Positions 33,905-46,068 of a DNA stretch of 64,000 nt are shown piece by piece. Positions within the stretch are counted from its first letter, which is position 1; every line of letters begins with the position of its first letter. The stretch is from Dipteris shenzhenensis (Eukaryota > Polypodiophyta > Polypodiopsida > Gleicheniales), in NCBI GenBank assembly GCA_047967505.1, contig CM106540.1. The stretch is one strand, 5' to 3'. Under the pieces are notes generated by a model. It searched no databases, had not been told where the DNA came from, and saw only the letters and a list, made by a program, of their open reading frames with translations. Made by a program: the position numbers and the translations under genes.

Positions 33905-34010
33905 TGCTCTCTCTCTCATGCTCTCTCTCTCTGTCTCTCTCCCTCGCTCGCTCTCTCTCCCACACTCTCAATGACTTCCCCTCACTCATAGTGACTTGTG
34001 ACACGCTCTC

Positions 34011-34072
<62 letters not shown>

Positions 34073-34114
34073 TCTGAGTCTCTCAAAGTCCTCTCTGATA
34101 TCACTCACACTCTC

Positions 34115-34164
<50 letters not shown>

Positions 34165-34195
34165 TCTCAAAGTCCTCTCTTTCACTCACGCTCTC

Positions 34196-34235
<40 letters not shown>
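33390..34235. repeat. CT microsatellite with degenerate flanks
   Basis: From about 33390 a degenerate CTCTCTCTGAGTCTGCATC minisatellite grades into long (CT)n blocks: 33860-33900, 34016-34058, 34119-34146 and 34200-34234, with two (CA)n runs at 34058-34073 and 34146-34163. Leu/Ser open frames are artefacts. Confidence 0.95.
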
Positions 34236-34238
<3 letters not shown>

Positions 34239-34331
34239 ATACTAAATATAGCAGTATGAACTCTTTTAACTCTCAAGAATTCAAACAAATTTCGAATTTC
34301 TCCCTTAACTCTAATTTTAAAATTTACACAA

Positions 34332-35298
34332 AGATCGGTTTTAAAACCGATCTCGATGGAGGATAGGAAAAAAAGATTAGTAATTGGTCCGAAATTCAAA
34401 ATTTGAAAAAATTCGAATTAGTTTTTTGAAATTTCTCTAATCTTAAAGCTTTTTGTACAAGCTAAAGTTTCAAATATTATGTAGGTAAATTGGGGGATGC
34501 TAGCATTTATATTGTACTTAGGTTTGGGGTTACATATTTGTCTAATTTTCTTCACTAGAATGGAATCTATTGTTAAGCTGTGACTTCAAATAGAGGATGG
34601 GGCTAAAGGTGAAGGTGAAACCCATTTCCCTTCATCCCCTTAACCAAGGTTGGTTTTAAAACCAATCTTTGGTTGAGTGAATGAAGGGCAAATGGTTTCA
34701 CCCTCATCGACCTCTAATACTTTATCCTGGAATTCTGTACAAGCACAATCATATAGATATAAGATGGTGATTGATCAAGGCATCTTTTCCTCAATATTTT
34801 GTTGTTGATTTGTGGTGGTCAGGATGCCCATTGTTAGCAGCATCTAAGATTACTCAAATGAGTTAAATCTTGCCACTATAGAACATGCTCAACAGTTGGT
34901 TGGGAAAAAAGTTTGAAGAGTTGAGTTACCACGAAACTTATAATGCAAGGTACTATTATCAAAAGGGAGACTTAATCAAACCTAAGACAATGTAACATGC
35001 ATCAAGCCTATTGTTGCTAGGTTGCCCCATGCATGCACGTGATAAATTTGTAATGATAGGGCTTGCATACATGCTACCATAACTTCAAATTACTGGCTTA
35101 AGACTTTGCTCTTAATCTTCCCATCAGAGATCGGTTTTAAAACCGGTCTTGGTTGGGTGATCAAAGGGAGGAAAGTGAATGCGTTTGTCCTCCATTGAAA
35201 TCAATCTTCTTCATATTTGAATCAATCTTCTTTGGATTTGAAGGACCATGACTTTGCTCTTAATTTTCCCATCAAAGATTGGTTTTAAAACCGGTCTT
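34332..35298. repeat. Four copies of a GGTTTTAAAACC palindrome
   Basis: GATCGGTTTTAAAACCGATC (perfect palindrome, extending one base each way) at 34332-34353; related copies at 34646-34668 (GGTTGGTTTTAAAACCAATC), 35128-35149 (GATCGGTTTTAAAACCGGTC) and 35277-35298 (GATTGGTTTTAAAACCGGTC). The last two lie in a ~150-bp direct repeat with GACTTTGCTCTTAAT. They precede the SET-domain pseudogene. Confidence 0.85.
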
Positions 35299-35603
35299 GG
35301 TTTCAAAACTGATGTTTGATAGGAAGATTAAGAAAGCGGCTAAATTCTTTGAATGAGATGCAAGCTTATTTGTATGCCTTGAAATTGGTTTACGATCAAT
35401 TATATATCACTTGAACTTCTGCCAAATTGTACATAACAATACTACAAGCTTCACTTGCATTAAACATGTAATAAATCTTTGAGAATGGTAATTACTCATA
35501 TTATTTGCTTATTTGTGATGCATCATTTTTGTAATTTCCTTTACTTCTCATTATTTATGTGTAACTATTCAATAACTCATCATTCTTTTTCTTTTATGCA
35601 CAG

Positions 35604-36189
35604 GGTTCGAAGACATGCCAGAAGAATTGAAGCGTAAAGTAATTCTTGACTTTGATTCTAAGTTGAATGGCTTGTGGGATCAAGATCTACTGATACCAAT
35701 TGCTTTTATATTCAAGCTCAATGGTGTTGAATTTGAAGTGAAGACATCATCGATTGTAGGAGTAGGTATGGCTTGTTTGTACATACAAATGTAAAAGCAA
35801 AGAAAGACCTTTTGATATTCAATGGCCCAAAGAAAGACCTTTTGATACTCAATGGCCCAAAGTATGATTGCTATAGTTGGATTACTCTTTGCTCTTACCT
35901 TCCAAGGTTTAGGACCTATGGCCTCCTCGAAGATCCAAATGTTACACCAAAGGAGGATATGCAATACATCGCAGGAGATGTGTTGTATGGTAATGTAGTT
36001 GGATACATCAATAGCTTAATTTATTGTAAGGATAGAACAAATGTTACGTATGTCTATGACCCTAGAGTACCACCTTCAATCGAAGACCAATGGGATGTTT
36101 TACCTAGTGATATGTTAGGGTTTATTGTTATCTACTCTCTTAGAGATATCCGTGTAGGAGAGGAGTTGTTTTGTGAGTATGATTTTTAA
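35604..36189 (+). pseudogene. SET-domain protein pseudogene
   Basis: After an acceptor-like TTTTATGCACAG the plus strand reads GFEDMPEELKRKVILDFDSK, FKLNGVEFEVKTSSIVGVGM, then (one-base shift near 35770) LFVHTNVKAKKDLL, KYDCYSWITL, YGLLEDPNV, AGDVLYGNVVGYINSL, NVTYVYDPRV and GFIVIYSLRDIRVGEELFCE, ending YDF. These follow the SET methyltransferase order: GxG(x)GLF entry, GNxxxxxNHS (degraded to INS), and the RDIxxGEEL-xxYD end. A 30-bp tandem duplication (KKDLLIFNGP / KKDLLILNGP) lies between. The frameshift and the damaged NHS motif indicate a pseudogene. SET enzymes methylate lysines using S-adenosylmethionine. Confidence 0.6.
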
Positions 36190-37435
36190 GATGTAAAACC
36201 ATTGTCATGATGTTGGTGTACTCCCAATTTAATTTAATATGTTGGAGCTTAATACCATATTTTTCAGATTTTTTGGATTCACAATGCATGGCAATTATAT
36301 GAGCATGTTTGGAATATTTCAATGGAATGATATAATATTTAACCAAATAAAAACTCAAAATCATATTTGAATGCATAATTGTTTCTATTAATTTCCTCCA
36401 CATCAAACAAAACACCTTTTATATTTGAATATAATGATAAGTGTTGTCAATATTTCAATGGAATGATAAATATTTAGCCAAATTAAAACTCAAATACATC
36501 TTTGAATATATGAATTTTTTTATTAATTTCGTTCCAAAACAACCAAAACGCCTTTGATTTTTGGGATTTTAAAAAAATGGGAATTGGGATTTTCCCAAAA
36601 TTACTAATATAGTGTTTTGATCGTTTCAAAATAAAGGTAGCCATGTTAGTTGAGTAAATGCTAGGGACCCTTAGCCCATGGGTTACCATAGTGGGTTCAC
36701 TTGGTCTTAACGTAATCCATTCCTTATGAGGCCCTTTTGAGACCCCAATTCTCCCCGAATGGTTGCCCTCAAGCAAGTGCAACGTGGCCCAAATTACTTC
36801 AAAATACAAATAGGCACACTATCGGGCTTGACGCTGTATATTATGAAATGTTATGATCTTTGACATGCTTATGAGCCATATAGCAAGGAATTGCATGAAA
36901 AATAAACCAATACAAAATTTGTAAATAGTGTTGGATTTATTAAAAGATATTTGCAATTGCACATTTTCAAATTCCTTCATTCTAGGGTGAATCTAGATGC
37001 CAATGTCACCAATTATCAAATTTTAAATGGGTGTGCATAATTTAGCACAACATTAGAAACCCCTTAAACTACATCTAAGGTTCTCAATTAGGTGTGGTTA
37101 AAAATAACTCACATAGAGAACTTTTGAATAATTACTTGGTTTCATGTAAGTGTAGATTAAAATTTTGAATAAATTGTTATATCCCACACTCTCTAGGATG
37201 CATGCTTCACATGCAACATCACACTTGTAATGCTTTAACTGACTCGTTCTAAATCTTTATACCATATGTTTTTGGTCTCATGTTCAAGATTGAAATGTGT
37301 ACTACAACTTGAAGACAAAGTTTGTTCCATTGAGCAATGCATAAGTTATGGGTCAGGTAAGATACCTATATACAAAAAATGCCATGAATCTCACAAAAAA
37401 TGGCTACACCCAAGCAAACATTGACCCATGTGCAT

Positions 37436-37545
37436 ACGGGTGTGTGTGTGCACGCACGCACACACACACAGAGATAATAATAATCATCATCATCATCATC
37501 ATCGTTGTCATCTCATCATCATCATAAGTTGTCATCATCATACCC
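37436..37545. repeat. Compound microsatellite (GT, CA, ATC)
   Basis: GTGTGTGTGTGCACGCACGC with ACACACACACA, followed by (ATC) runs at about 37485-37503 and TCATCATCATC runs to 37540. Confidence 0.9.
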
Positions 37546-39807
37546 CTAAGCACTTGTTATTGTAGGACAAGTACTCAATAACTATCTCTATCAATATAGG
37601 CCAGTATTTCCACACAAAAAGTGATGCACCCAACCTCCAAAGTTGCAATGTGCATAAAGTTTCCTTAGAGGTGTCCATAAGCAGTTGGTGTAACAGTGTG
37701 CACTATTGCAATTAAACCACACATGACAAACCTATCCCTATTTAGTGTTTGAATATACCATGTAGTGGGATTTCTAATCATAAAAATTGTACCAACCTAA
37801 CATGAATTGACCAATTGCATTCATGTTGGGATCTATTGCACTTGTCCCTTTATCTCTAATCATTTCATTCTCCTTCTTGACCAATGTCGTGTCCAATTAG
37901 AAAGAAGTTCTTCTTATCAACATTAAGCCTTTATGAATGTTGGTTCTAGTGAATGAGGGATATCCTAATGTGGAGGATTGTGAGAAAATTTCTTTCCATA
38001 GAAAACAATCATTTGGCTTGTTATTGTCTCCTTTTCATGTATCAATTTCTCTTTGTATACTATACTTTTATCACATACTTGTGTGGCATTTATCTTTTTC
38101 CACATGGCCCAAGCTCAGTCTTTGACATAGGCCCACCCAAAAAAAGCAAGGACACAATTGTCAAAAGGCAAAACAATGCCATATCTTAGCATTTCCACGG
38201 GTCACCACTGCCACAATTGATGGATTTGTTTTCTAGCAAAGCTTAAATAGATGTTCACACATCAGTATGGGGAGGAAGGCTATGATCATCAAGAACAAAA
38301 ACCCATCATCCCTTATTCCTAAACACTTTGATGATTGTTGTAGCTTGCGCCCCAAGGATGTAGCCAAAGCTTATAGTCTTATGGTGTGGTTTAGCAAATG
38401 AAAGCGTTTTTCTTTGGCTAGCTCTATGTATGAACCTCGGGTGAAACCCTCTTGTGCTTAGGAAATGTGATAAGGAAGGACTTCAACTAGCCGCATGTGG
38501 GTAATTGTATTGAAGTTGAGATGAAGAAGTCTAAGAAGGTGCACTTTAATGGAGCTTTTATACTTCGAACCCTTCACAAAAATCCAAGGATTTTATTAAT
38601 AAATATAGTTCTATAAAAAGGGGAGCTAGAAATTAATACATGTAAGTAAATGTTTTACTATTATCTCTTGAATGCCGAACTATGGAGATTTACTATTGTC
38701 TTAGCTTGATTACTAGATAGGGTTTTTAAATAATTAAGTGTCCCCCTCTCCTACCCTAAACCCTCCCCCATTGCCACATAAGACGGGCCCTAATGTTTAA
38801 CCAGCTGTAAATGGTTAACAATTGTCCTATTCATCTCTCCATGTGTAGCCTTTGTTGGTTTTGGACTGATCTTGAAATTGAGTGTGAATATCTTGGTGTC
38901 TTTATCAGGCATGTGTTATCATGTTCTTATGAATGCTGCTCACCCTTAGATTCCCCTTTCACCTTTCCATTGCCTTTCGTCCTACTTGCCTTCAAAGACC
39001 ATGAGAAAAGCTTGACTAAATTATGAGGTGCCATGTTAAATTGACTTCTTGATTCCATGTGAACCCATCCCAATATTTTCTCACAAAAATTAGAATACCA
39101 ATACACTATGTATTTGGATTTGCAAATTAGCCTTGCCATGGACAAGTAGGAAAGAAGGAATTCCCGCTTTTTCATTATCTTCATTCATTCGCTTAATACA
39201 TAGGGCCATGCAAGTAATTTTCAATAAAAAAACATATAGGCTATCCAAAATGGGCATTGTCAATATATATAAATTTATATGAAGGCCTGCATAAGTTATG
39301 GAGGTGGGATAGATTTCACTTAGTAATGGTTTTATGGTTGACCTAACCTTCGACCATAAACCATATTAAAGTGCTCTTCTCCTTACTTCGTGGACATGTT
39401 TGGGTTGAGAGATGGTGGTATCCCATGCTTGTCAAGTGAGGCAAGTTAAACTCACAATGCATGATAGGTCTAGGACCCATTGGAGGCTGATCTGAATTAT
39501 ATTATTCTCTATGCCATCTTGGATTAGCACATTTCCAATGCATCCTCAAGTTTGTTATCGACAACTCAACGATTCTAAGCGTAAGCAAGATTCATTTAAT
39601 GTGTTCCTTTGCCAAACACTACATCCCAACTAAAACAAATATCAATGTTTCGATGACAGTTGGTAATTTTCAATGAAATAAGATCCATCTTGGAATGGGG
39701 GGCATAAGAAATATTAAGCTATTTCATTCTTAAACTACCATCCCTTCTTTCAAGAAGAAGGTTCTCGTCTTGACAATTCTACATGGACTTTTTCCATAAA
39801 GAAATAT

Positions 39808-39985
39808 GATAAACAAGAGCTTTTCATATTGTTCTTGCTTGCTTCCTCTTATTGTGCCTCCTTCCGTGAACTTATGGATGTGCTTGGGTCCATCCAGATA
39901 AACAAGAGCTTTTCATATTGTTCTTGCTTGCTTCCTCTTATTGTGCCTCCTTCCGTGAATTTACGGATGTGCTTGGGTCCCTGGA
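39808..39985. repeat. 89-bp tandem duplication
   Basis: GATAAACAAGAGCTTTTCAT to GTGCTTGGGTCC occurs at 39808-39896 and again at 39897-39985, nearly identical, so the event is recent. Confidence 0.95.
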
Positions 39986-41128
39986 TGGAAGGTAAATAAT
40001 GCCTATAATGCAAACTCTGACCTTAGGGAAGGCTTCGTGTGTTGTTGGGAAGGTTGAATAAGAACATGTGTAGTGGTTGGTCACCCTTTTCGAGCAAAGG
40101 ATGGTGAGTTCATGTCATGGTGTAACACCTTATCTTATACGAATGTGCCTTGCATGGCAAGCATAGTCTTCATGTGAAAAATTATGGCCATTTGCAGGAT
40201 TTTTTGGGTTTGGGTAGATACCAATCAAGTAGGTCATGTCAACCTTAAACCAATAGGTGCCCCTAACATTCAAAAAGTCATGTTAATTAATTAGTTGGTT
40301 GCATATAGCTGAGATTACTTCCAGCTTGGGTTGGGGTTTTACACTGTGCCATAACATGAGTCTATTAGTCACGGGGTAAGTAACCCATGTTTGGCCGTGT
40401 AGATCTGTTTAGATGGAGGGGTGTCCATGATGCTTGAAACGTTGGAACTTTCCTGTGTTTCATGTACGAGGGGTTTAATAAGGTTCTTGACTTAGGCTTT
40501 AGTGAAGGGAGAGATTTGATTGTGGTTGTGTATTCCATGTTAAGTCAAACATGACATGGTTGTGTGAGGGGTGGATGAAAGAAGAGTGGGGCAAGCTTGA
40601 TTAAGGAATGTAAGGAAATTATAAAGAACTCAAAAAGAGCCATATGCAAATTTCAAAAGAGGGAGGGGTCCAAGAAAGGTAAAGGGAATATCGTTTAGAG
40701 AAAATCTGCAAACTATATACAATGAATGTGCAACATTTTATAAAAAATATTTTTCGAACTTTCTAAAATCTGCAAAATTCTAGGCAATGTAGCTGTAGTT
40801 CATCTAAAATATTTGCAAAGTCTCTAGACAAACCTTTAAAAATCTAGCTAAAATATTTGGAAATTCTCAAGAAAACCTTAAAAATTATCATAGAAAGAAC
40901 TTGGAAATTCTCAAGAAAAACCTTAGAAATCGTGGGCGATGTAGTTGCAATGTAGGCATAAAATATCTGCAAATTCGAGAGAAGAACCCTACAAAAGTGG
41001 AAACCGAAAGATGGGAGAAAAAATGTGGGAAATGTTGATGAGGTTATAAGAGGAGGCGAGAAAAGGGGGGGGGGAGAGTTTGTGTGGTGTGAGAGGAATA
41101 CAAAGAGCAGCAGAAGAAGAAGAAGAAA

Positions 41129-43431
41129 ATGAGCGCCCTACTGGTTCTCGTCCTCCTAGTGAAGCTGAGCCTTGTTCTGCAGCCCAATTCAGCCGCCAAC
41201 TCCAACTCCTCCTCTGCCGATTGCGCCTCCAATTGCTCTTCCCTCTCCAACGTCTCCTTCCCATTCGGCTCCTCCTCCTCCCTCTCCTCCTGTAGTTTGC
41301 CCGAATTCCACCTCGACTGCTCCTCCTCCCTTCGCCACCCCCTCTGGCACCCCCCCTCCCCCTCCTCCTCCTCCTTCCTCCTCGTCTCCATCTTCTCCAA
41401 CCTCAAACTCTCTGGCTCCTTCTTCGCCCAACAATTTTTCCCTCCCCTTCCTTGCTCCTCCCTCCTCTCCTCCCCCCCCTCGTCCTTCCCCCCCTTCTTC
41501 ATCCTCCCCTATGGCCTCTACATCCACCCTGACCTTGCCGAAAACTACAACATCCGCCTCTTCTTCAACTGCAACACCACCAAAGTCTCCAACCTCACCG
41601 CCAACCATTCCGTCTCTGGATTCACCTTCTCCTCTACCAACTGCTCAAAATTTTACTCCAGGTGCAATTCTTCCGGCGCCCATGATCGTGGGAAGGTTCC
41701 TTGCTTTGAGGCTACCGATCCCAATGCGAATCCGACTAAACTGAAGAAGATATATGGATGTGCCTCTAACATAACCTTGTCTCAGATCCCTGAAAATTCA
41801 ACGGCACCGCTAGCGGTGCGGCTTTCCTGGCGGATCACTCAGGACTACTACGATTGCCTCGCCTGCCAGAACAGCAACGGAACATGCCACCAGAGCGCTG
41901 GCAACGACAGCTTCCTCTGCTCCTGCTCCAACGGAAAATCTTCTCCCACGAGTGACTGCACAGCCTTATCACCACCACGTACAGGATACTCCCTTCCCAT
42001 ATTCATTTTTTTCTGTTCTGCTCTGTAGATTTGGATACTCTCTTTTTCGAGCAGTGGCCTCATCACTATGTTTTTCTTGTGTAATTTGGCAGCTTGTAAT
42101 GGTTTCTGTCGAATCAGCGTCCAGATTTCCCTCGGTAGGTCTTTCATTACAATTTCTTGTGCACGTATTATTGATCCAGTTTCTTTCGTGCTGAAAGATA
42201 AGGAGTCGGCATTTCTGCAGGGGCTTCCGCAATCGCAATCGCAATCCTCATCGTAGGAGCAAGTTTCGGCATCTACTGTTGCCGGAAAAGTCAGATAGCC
42301 AGCAGTAGTTTATTTCTTCGACAGGACTCAACCGTAGATTTCGAGCAAATCCTGGCAGATCAGGTTGGCTGTTTCCCGAAGATGACGTTCGCTTACGAGG
42401 AGCTTGCTCACGCAACGGATGGTTTCTCCCAAAACAAGATGCTGGGGGATGGTGGATTTGGGACGGTGTACGAGGGAACGCTGTGTAACAGTCAAAAGGT
42501 AGCCGTGAAGCGGCTGTATCCTGAAAATGCAAGGAGGCTGGAGCAGTTCCTCAACGAAATAAGATTATTCACTGATCTGAATCATCCAAATCTCGTCAAG
42601 TTTTATGGATTTTGCTGTGAAAAATACGACGACCTGTTACTGGTTTACGAGTGTGTTTCCAACGGGACGCTGGCTGACAACCTCCACGGTGATGCTGGCA
42701 AAGGTTTGCTCTGGGAGACACGGCTTTGCATTGCTCTTGAGACAGCTCAAGCTCTAGCATATCTTCACTCTCGGGCCATCTTGCACAGGGATGTAAAGTC
42801 TACGAACATCCTTCTGGACGCCAATTTCCATGCGAAAGTAGCAGATTTTGGCCTTTCCAGGATAGTGCCTGTTACAGCCACCCACATTTCGACTGCTCCC
42901 CAAGGCACACCTGGTTACGTTGATCCAGACTATCATCATTGCTATCAGTTGACGGATAAGAGCGATGTTTACAGTTTCGGAGTAGTCCTTGTAGAGCTCA
43001 TCTCAGGAAAAGTGCCCGTAGACATGTCGAGGGATCGTATGGAGATCAATTTGTCGAGTCTTGCTGTGGCAAAGATTCAAACGGGTGCCTTGGATGAGCT
43101 AATCGATCCTTTTCTGGAGGTATCCCGCTACGGGACGGTGAAAAAAATGGTCACGAGGGTGGCGGAGCTTGCGTTCCAATGTCTTGCGGTAGCTAAGGAT
43201 GACCGGCCACAGATGGGGGAAGTAGCACGAGCGCTGGAAGACATCAACGAGTTTGGATATGGGAAGGGAAGATCAGGGAAGCAGATGAAAACCCTCAATT
43301 CTTTTGACGTGGATGACACCAGCAGCCTAATGAATCCATGCGGGATGGCATCATCTCCCAAACGCGTCCAAGAAGACTGGAGGTGCTGCAGCAATTCGAC
43401 GGAGGCAAGTGCGCTGAATGGTGGAAGTTGA
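41129..43431 (+). CDS. LRK10L/WAK-like receptor protein kinase
   Basis: The only intact gene: exon 1 41129-41978, intron 41979-42220 (GT-AG, phase 1), exon 2 42221-43431, giving 686 residues, the usual size for LRK10-like kinases. Start ATG precedes a signal peptide (MSALLVLVLLVKLSLVL). The Cys-rich ectodomain follows the GUB_WAK/WAK_assoc pattern (CASNCSSLSNVSFPFGSS; later DYYDCLACQNSNGTC and FLCSCSNG) and has many N-glycosylation sites. The transmembrane helix is ASAIAIAILIVGASFGIYCC at the exon 2 start. The kinase has the glycine loop GDGGFGTVYEG, VAVKR lysine, HRDVKSTNILLD catalytic loop, DFGLS and GTPGYVDPDY activation segment, so it should be active Ser/Thr-type (RD kinase). Likely binds wall carbohydrate at the plasma membrane; ligand unknown. 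Gene is GC-richer than its surroundings. Confidence 0.9.
41979..42220 (+). other. Intron of the receptor kinase gene
   Basis: GTACAG donor after CCACCAC and acceptor ATTTCTGCAG. It separates the ectodomain from the transmembrane/kinase exon, a common place for an intron in this family. Splicing restores a CGG codon and the frame. Confidence 0.8.
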
Positions 43432-44800
43432 AGGGTGCATGAAATGTTCCGACAGGTAGCTACGTCGTCGGAGGCAAGCATTCCGTCGAATGTGACTATA
43501 CTAACTAGCGTAATGGTATTGAGGTTCTGACGAATGCATTGCCGTCCTGCAGATGTTTGATTGAACCGGAAATATTCCGTCACTACAGAAACGAGTCCCG
43601 ATGCGTTCTTATGATCACAGGAGCAGCTGGAACGATGCAAGAAAAGGCAAGCAATTCATTTTTTCTGTGCCGGAAGTTTGTTTACGTCGATTGCAGCGTG
43701 TGCCGACCAGATATTTATCGATCCATCTTCATATCAAGTTTCAACTACCTAAATCAATCCGTGCCTGGCTTCCGCTCGTCATATAAGTCTCCTCCGCCTC
43801 TTCTTCAACACTGTTCCTCCGTCCTGCAGCGGAAGGTGTATTCCGTTCGTTTTTTCCTTTTCCTCGCCTCTGCCACCAAATTACGAAAGTTTACGTCGTA
43901 TGGGGTGCCGCCTGCCGACAGAAAGCCGCAGGGGCAGATGGAATACAGACGTGGGAGTTGCGGGTCGTGATAGAAATGTAGATAAAAACGGAGTCAAGCG
44001 GAAAGTTGATGCGTAGGTCGAAAAAGTCCAAGTCCCAACAAACGTACACGCGCAAAAATCCAAAAAGCTTGGAATGCGTTGTGGACGTAAAGTCAAGGTT
44101 GGCTGCCGTATTCTTGCGACGTATGAAGGACCTCCTTATCAACATTGTCCAAAAGCCCGCATTATTATTTCTTCTCATCTTGTGACCCCCTATCTCTTTC
44201 GTTCTCACAACCTCTCACACAAGATGATTCAGGTTTTTACCTCTCAAACTCTTTTTTCCTCTCGAACTCTTACATGGAGTAAGCTAAAATGTGCAATTTA
44301 TTAGGAATTTATTTTCTCTCTTTACTACCCTTCTTCAAAGCAAAACTAGTCACCTCTTTGACATTCTAGTACGGTAACCACCAGAGGGAGCCTATCTTGC
44401 TTGAACACAAGTGTAGCAAACTCAAAACTGTAGTCTCTTTTTTTGCATTTTTTTAAATTTGTACAGTAGCTTGTTGGCCAATACATAAACATTTTAAGTC
44501 ATCAATGGTCTTTTTAGGTGTTTGCAAGCACAAAGGGGATCAAGGGTTTGTGATTATTACTAGACTTTCTTGTATACAATTAGGACTATAATAAATCTAT
44601 AAGGAATTATGTAAGCTTGGGAAGTCCGTCCCCCTCTACTAATAAGCTATAAGGACATGGATCTTGTTTGTCTTTTAAAGCGTGATACTATCAAGACAAA
44701 CATGTCTTAAACATTAAGGCTCTTGTTATCTTAAAAGTAAAACTTTTGTTCCCTTGTGAGTTTAATCATTCTACCTCAAGTTGCATAAAACAAGTCAAGG
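43432..44800. other. 3' flank of the receptor kinase and intergenic DNA
   Basis: The first ~650 bp stays relatively GC-rich and includes the 3' UTR. An open frame of 143 codons at 43539-43970 shows no similarity I recognise and is probably chance. After 44160 the DNA is AT-rich and featureless. Confidence 0.4.
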
Positions 44801-44849
44801 AAAACCAACCCCTTGTTGTATCAAAGAACTCTTTCAAGATCAAGAAGGC

Positions 44850-45000
44850 GGGTTGGTGGTTGCATCAATGCGGTAATGGAGGAGTATGAGGTTAGAATAG
44901 CATGTGTGTATGCCCCAAATTGCCTGCAAGATAGGGTTGATTGCTGGAGACTCAAGAAGCCATTGGGTTTTATGGGGGGATTAGAGTTTCACCTAGAATA
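44850..45000 (+). pseudogene. Small LINE endonuclease fragment
   Basis: The plus strand reads VRIACVYAPNCLQDRVDCWR, matching the xVYAPN segment of LINE apurinic-type endonucleases, in a 62-codon frame. Too short for more. It is on the opposite strand from the LINE to its right, so it is a separate copy. Confidence 0.4.
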
Positions 45001-45084
45001 ATAGTGATGGATCACACTCAAAGACTACCCATTTTGGTGTTGAGTGTGATATGTGGGAAACCCTCTGCATGAACTAAGGTCATG

Positions 45085-45331
45085 CTCGGGGGGGTCACTA
45101 TGTATAAACCCTCTATATTACGTGCGTTCAAGGCCTATATTTAAAGTCCCTTATCTGTAAAAAATTTCATTAATAAAATGTACCCCTTTTCTATACAAAT
45201 CTGTAAAATTTTCCCAAAACTATTTTAAATAGTCCCTTATGTATATTTATTTCTGTAAATTTTAGAAATAAAAAAAATCCTTCTGTTGAACTCACGTGAT
45301 AGGGTTACATATGATGAGTGACCCCCCCGAG
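45085..45331. mobile_element. MITE, copy 1 (perfect TIR and 8-bp TSD)
   Basis: Starts CTCGGGGGGGTCACT and ends AGTGACCCCCCCGAG, a perfect 15-bp terminal inverted repeat. The flanks are AGGTCATG at 45077-45084 and AGGTCATG at 45332-45339, a perfect 8-bp target duplication. 247 bp, AT-rich core, no coding. The TSD length is that of hAT-type elements, but the TIR does not begin with the usual hAT CAGGG. Related copies are at 45820-46068 and 55044-55301. Confidence 0.9.
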
Positions 45332-45819
45332 AGGTCATGAACTAAGGTTTGGTGGATTCCGTTGAGATTGACCTAGTCTAGAGGATAGGCTATTGCACCT
45401 ACAGGAAGGAAGAAGTGTTCCATGCCAGGAGGTTGCATCACTTCTACTCCTCTGAAGAAGGATGGTGACTGAGAGGCCCCATGGTTGGGAAGTGTTGTGG
45501 CCTTATGATCTCTAGCCTTTCGTATCACTGCTTGGGGTGACATGGCACTTTAGCATTCTTACAAATTGAGGATATCTGTAGATATCTGTTCCAAATTTAG
45601 TAACAAACCTTTACAATCCAAGGCCTTTTGTGCATCTATAAGGGAGATTTGGGCCAAAGTCTAGGCCACGATCGTTGACCCTTGTCAGAGATGAGATATA
45701 GCTATACCATCTAGGAGCTCTGAGAGGCCTTACATGCTAGAAGTTCCTGAGAAGGAGGTTAGTTTCAAGTGTAGTGATGGCTTTAATTATCCACGTAGCT
45801 GCTAATTTGTAGGCTGCCA

Positions 45820-46068
45820 GGTTCACCTCCCAAAATTTTAGTGTACCACATGCATTCAAAAGGAAGGGTATTTTAATTCCACTTTTGGAAAAAATTTAAC
45901 AGATTTACAATAATAAAAGGGGGGTTTTTATTCAAATTTAGAAAAAATCCATTAATTCATATGTAAAGAGGGGTGGTTTTATTGGAGAAAAAATTTTAGT
46001 TGAGGGGTTTTTTTAATACCCCTTGAATGCATGTGATATCTAGGATTTTTTAATGGTGCATCCCCGAG
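45820..46068. mobile_element. MITE, copy 2 (nested in the LINE)
   Basis: Inverted relative to copy 3 and clearly similar to it: TTCACCTCC..AAATTTTAGTGTACC at the left, GGTGCATCCCCGAG at the right. Flanks GCTGCCA (45813-45819) and GCTGCTA (46069-46075) look like a diverged target duplication. The LINE reading INIQLAA is interrupted exactly here and resumes to the left, so the MITE inserted after the LINE. Confidence 0.75.

Larger units (their letters stand above)
36190..41040. other. Long AT-rich intergenic region
   Basis: No coding similarity found over nearly 5 kb. It holds a GT/CA then ATC microsatellite (37436-37545) and an 89-bp tandem duplication (39808-39985). 36585-36625 weakly matches 30055-30100 in inverse orientation. 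The last kilobase is purine-rich and forms the upstream region of the receptor kinase gene. Confidence 0.5.

Noticed and set aside
33481-34366. Leu/Ser-rich open frames across the CT microsatellite
   Set aside because: CT repeats lack stop codons in most frames; no non-repetitive coding sequence is included.
37485-37545. ATC-rich tract as a possible CRISPR-like or spaced repeat array
   Set aside because: It is a plain trinucleotide microsatellite without spacers.
41172-41744. Pro/Ser-rich alternative frame over receptor kinase exon 1
   Set aside because: Shadow of the real exon in another frame; its composition follows the TCC/CTC-rich codons of the receptor.
43539-43970. 143-codon open frame downstream of the receptor kinase
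   Set aside because: No recognisable similarity, no splice context, and overlapping frames of similar length exist on the other strand.
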